Assembly: GCA_016200595.1 (NCBI GenBank)
Contig: JACQEL010000319.1
Coordinates: forward strand, 1 to 15,182
Length of the DNA stretch: 15,182 nt
Direction: 5' to 3'
Origin: Deltaproteobacteria bacterium
GTDB taxonomy: Bacteria > Desulfobacterota > Binatia > Bin18
How positions within the stretch are numbered: the stretch's first letter is position 1; each line of letters starts with the position of its first letter. Positions 14,283 through 15,182 of the stretch are shown one piece after another. The notes beneath the pieces were generated by a model that was given only the letters and a program-made list of their open reading frames with translations, was not told the DNA's origin and searched no databases. Both the position numbers and the translations under genes were made by a program.

Positions 14283-14322
14283 GATAGACTCAAGTGTAGC
14301 GTGCGCTGCGCGCACGTCTATC
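14283..14322. other. Nested inverted repeat upstream of maf
   Basis: GATAGAC (14283-14289) pairs with GTCTATC (14316-14322), and inside it GTGCGC (14301-14306) pairs with GCGCAC (14310-14315) around TGC. One side has an 11-nt unpaired stretch. It lies 30-70 bp before the maf start, where an operator would be. A weak -10-like TACACT is near on the minus strand. Confidence 0.4.
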
Positions 14323-14402
14323 TTACGACCAGCCTCTTTCTGTGCGCATGGCGTACGCTACTGACTGAGCGCGTCGAAAAGTGAAAATATCCTTAACAAT
14401 TC

Positions 14403-14759
14403 CTACGAGCCCTGTGCCTTCACCTTCTTCGCCTTATAGCGTTTTTTGTCAGCGAAGAAATCAATGACAAACGTGCGCGTTTGGAAGCGAGCAGAGTGAA
14501 CTGTTCCTTTAGGGATGAAATAACTGTCTCCTTTGCGATAAGTTTGGGTCTTCCCGCCAATGGTCAGCTCCATCGCACCATCGACCACAACGCCCCACTG
14601 GGCACCGTGCGCATGGGGTGCAACCTCACCGATCGGCGCGATGTCCATGAAAACCAGTTGGTGATCTTTCGCCTGCGACAGCCAGCCTTTGACCCCTTTA
14701 AAAGCAATATCAGCTTGTGGCAAGGTCATGACCGCTTTGGGAAAGGGAGATTTGAGCAT
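14403..14759 (-). CDS. Small single-domain cupin protein
   Basis: The product is 118 residues from ATG 14759 behind AAGGAG. Cupin motif 1 is read in GEVAPHAHGAQWGVVVDG, with H49 and H51; the Glu usually found a few residues later is absent (Gln or Trp lies there). Motif 2 is GDSYFIPKGTVHSARF, with H88. Three histidines can therefore bind a metal and the fourth ligand is missing. Beta-strand pattern and length fit a cupin_2 barrel. The Lys-rich tail (DKKRYKAKKVKAQGS) is unusual. The function is unknown: such proteins include isomerases, sugar binders and sensors. It is followed, upstream on the same strand, by an acyl-CoA dehydrogenase, with a heptad repeat between them. Co-transcription is possible but the repeat makes it doubtful. 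Confidence 0.88.
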   Translation of the reverse strand: MLKSPFPKAVMTLPQADIAFKGVKGWLSQAKDHQLVFMDIAPIGEVAPHAHGAQWGVVVDGAMELTIGGKTQTYRKGDSYFIPKGTVHSARFQTRTFVIDFFADKKRYKAKKVKAQGS

Positions 14760-14771
14760 AGATAACTCCTT

Positions 14772-14853
14772 AGCTTTCAGCTATCAGCAGTCAGCTTTCA
14801 GCAAGAACAACCCAACTCCGAGGCTGAGAGCTGATGGCTGACCGCTGACAGCT
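14772..14853. repeat. Heptad-periodic inverted repeat (AGCNNTC units)
   Basis: The left arm 14772-14802 is four heptads AGCNNTC plus AGC. The reverse complement of the right arm 14823-14853 is in the same register and matches at about 25 of 31 positions, with differences almost only at the two N positions. The loop is 20 nt. It fills most of the gap between cupin and acyl-CoA dehydrogenase. Confidence 0.75.
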
Positions 14854-14856
14854 TTC

Positions 14857-15182
14857 TTAATACGATTTTGGCAGTCCCAGCACGTGCTCGCCGACGTAAT
14901 TAAGCACCATTTCTTGTGACACCGGTGCGATGTGGAACAGGCGAGCTTCGCGCCAGTAGCGTTCCACGTCGTAGTCCTTGATGTAGCCGTAACCGCCGTG
15001 AGCCTGCATCGCTCGGTCCGCTGCCTCACAGGCTGCCTCTGCCGCCATGTACTTGGCGATGTTCGCTTCCTTGCCACACGGCTTGCCATGATCGAACAAC
15101 CAGGCTGCCTTGTACACCATCAACTCTGCCGTCTCCAGCTTGGCGTAGGATTCCGCAAGTGGGAACTGAATGCCTTGGTTCA
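14857..15182 (-). CDS. Acyl-CoA dehydrogenase, C-terminal part (runs off right edge)
   Basis: The frame enters from the right edge and ends TAA at 14859-14857; about 108 C-terminal residues are visible. They begin NQGIQFPLAESYAKLETAEL and pass through ANIAKYMAAEAACEAADRAM, QAHGGYGYIKDYDVERYWRE and ARLFHIAPVSQEMVLNY, ending LGLPKSY. QAHGGYGY and ERYWREAR are the expected C-terminal landmarks of the flavin enzymes that make the first double bond in acyl-CoA oxidation. The usual G-T-S-E near the end reads PVSQE. The catalytic base region is outside the window. The substrate cannot be told from this part. The gene precedes the cupin on the same strand. Confidence 0.92.
   Translation of the reverse strand, partial: NQGIQFPLAESYAKLETAELMVYKAAWLFDHGKPCGKEANIAKYMAAEAACEAADRAMQAHGGYGYIKDYDVERYWREARLFHIAPVSQEMVLNYVGEHVLGLPKSY

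Overview
This 15.2 kb window is bacterial chromosome, about 57-60% GC by eye, most likely from an uncultured proteobacterium-like lineage (deltaproteobacterial or Binatota-like). That placement is an inference from gene content and order (maf-yggS-proC-yggT-yggU-fmdB, TPP-riboswitch thiC, an acyl-CoA dehydrogenase) and from abundant short palindromic intergenic repeats. No rRNA or other decisive marker is present.

Positions 1-2770 are a gene graveyard. A DUF4143-type AAA ATPase, cut by the left edge, overlaps by ATGA a TIR-like gene that is frameshifted and truncated. Next comes a second ATPase with a large internal deletion and a frame change. After it comes a second ATPase-tail/TIR-head junction, about 92% identical to the first over 155 bp. 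Short palindromic repeats then fill roughly 2520-2780.

Positions 2780-8320 (+ strand) hold housekeeping metabolism. An APC-family amino acid permease has its start codon inside an inverted heptad repeat. A near-consensus promoter overlaps the permease stop codon and leads directly into a TPP riboswitch and thiC. thiC is broken: about 65-70 internal codons are missing at a frame-shifting junction, while both flanks look well conserved. A heptad-repeat palindrome follows, then a second near-consensus promoter driving an unrecognised 99-aa protein, a cysteine-synthase-family PLP enzyme and a MIP18/DUF59 (SufT-like) protein, which together suggest a sulfur or Fe-S handling operon.

Positions 8320-11000 are mixed. 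They hold a REP-like palindrome, a secreted M48 metalloprotease with TPRs (- strand), a possible tiny lipoprotein (+) whose stop codon lies in the loop of a perfect hairpin, an XRE regulator (-), and tRNA-Val(CAC) (-) with a clear terminator and a plausible promoter.

Positions 11000-14260 are a compact minus-strand operon, maf-yggS-proC-yggT-yggU-fmdB, with overlapping or closely spaced genes and good ribosome binding sites. Positions 14400-15182 hold a cupin, a heptad-repeat palindrome and the C-terminal end of an acyl-CoA dehydrogenase that runs off the right edge.

The most unusual items are the thiC deletion behind an intact riboswitch, the repeated and decaying ATPase-TIR module, the family of heptad-periodic inverted repeats, the unknown protein paired with sulfur genes, and the dyad repeats around tRNA-Val.
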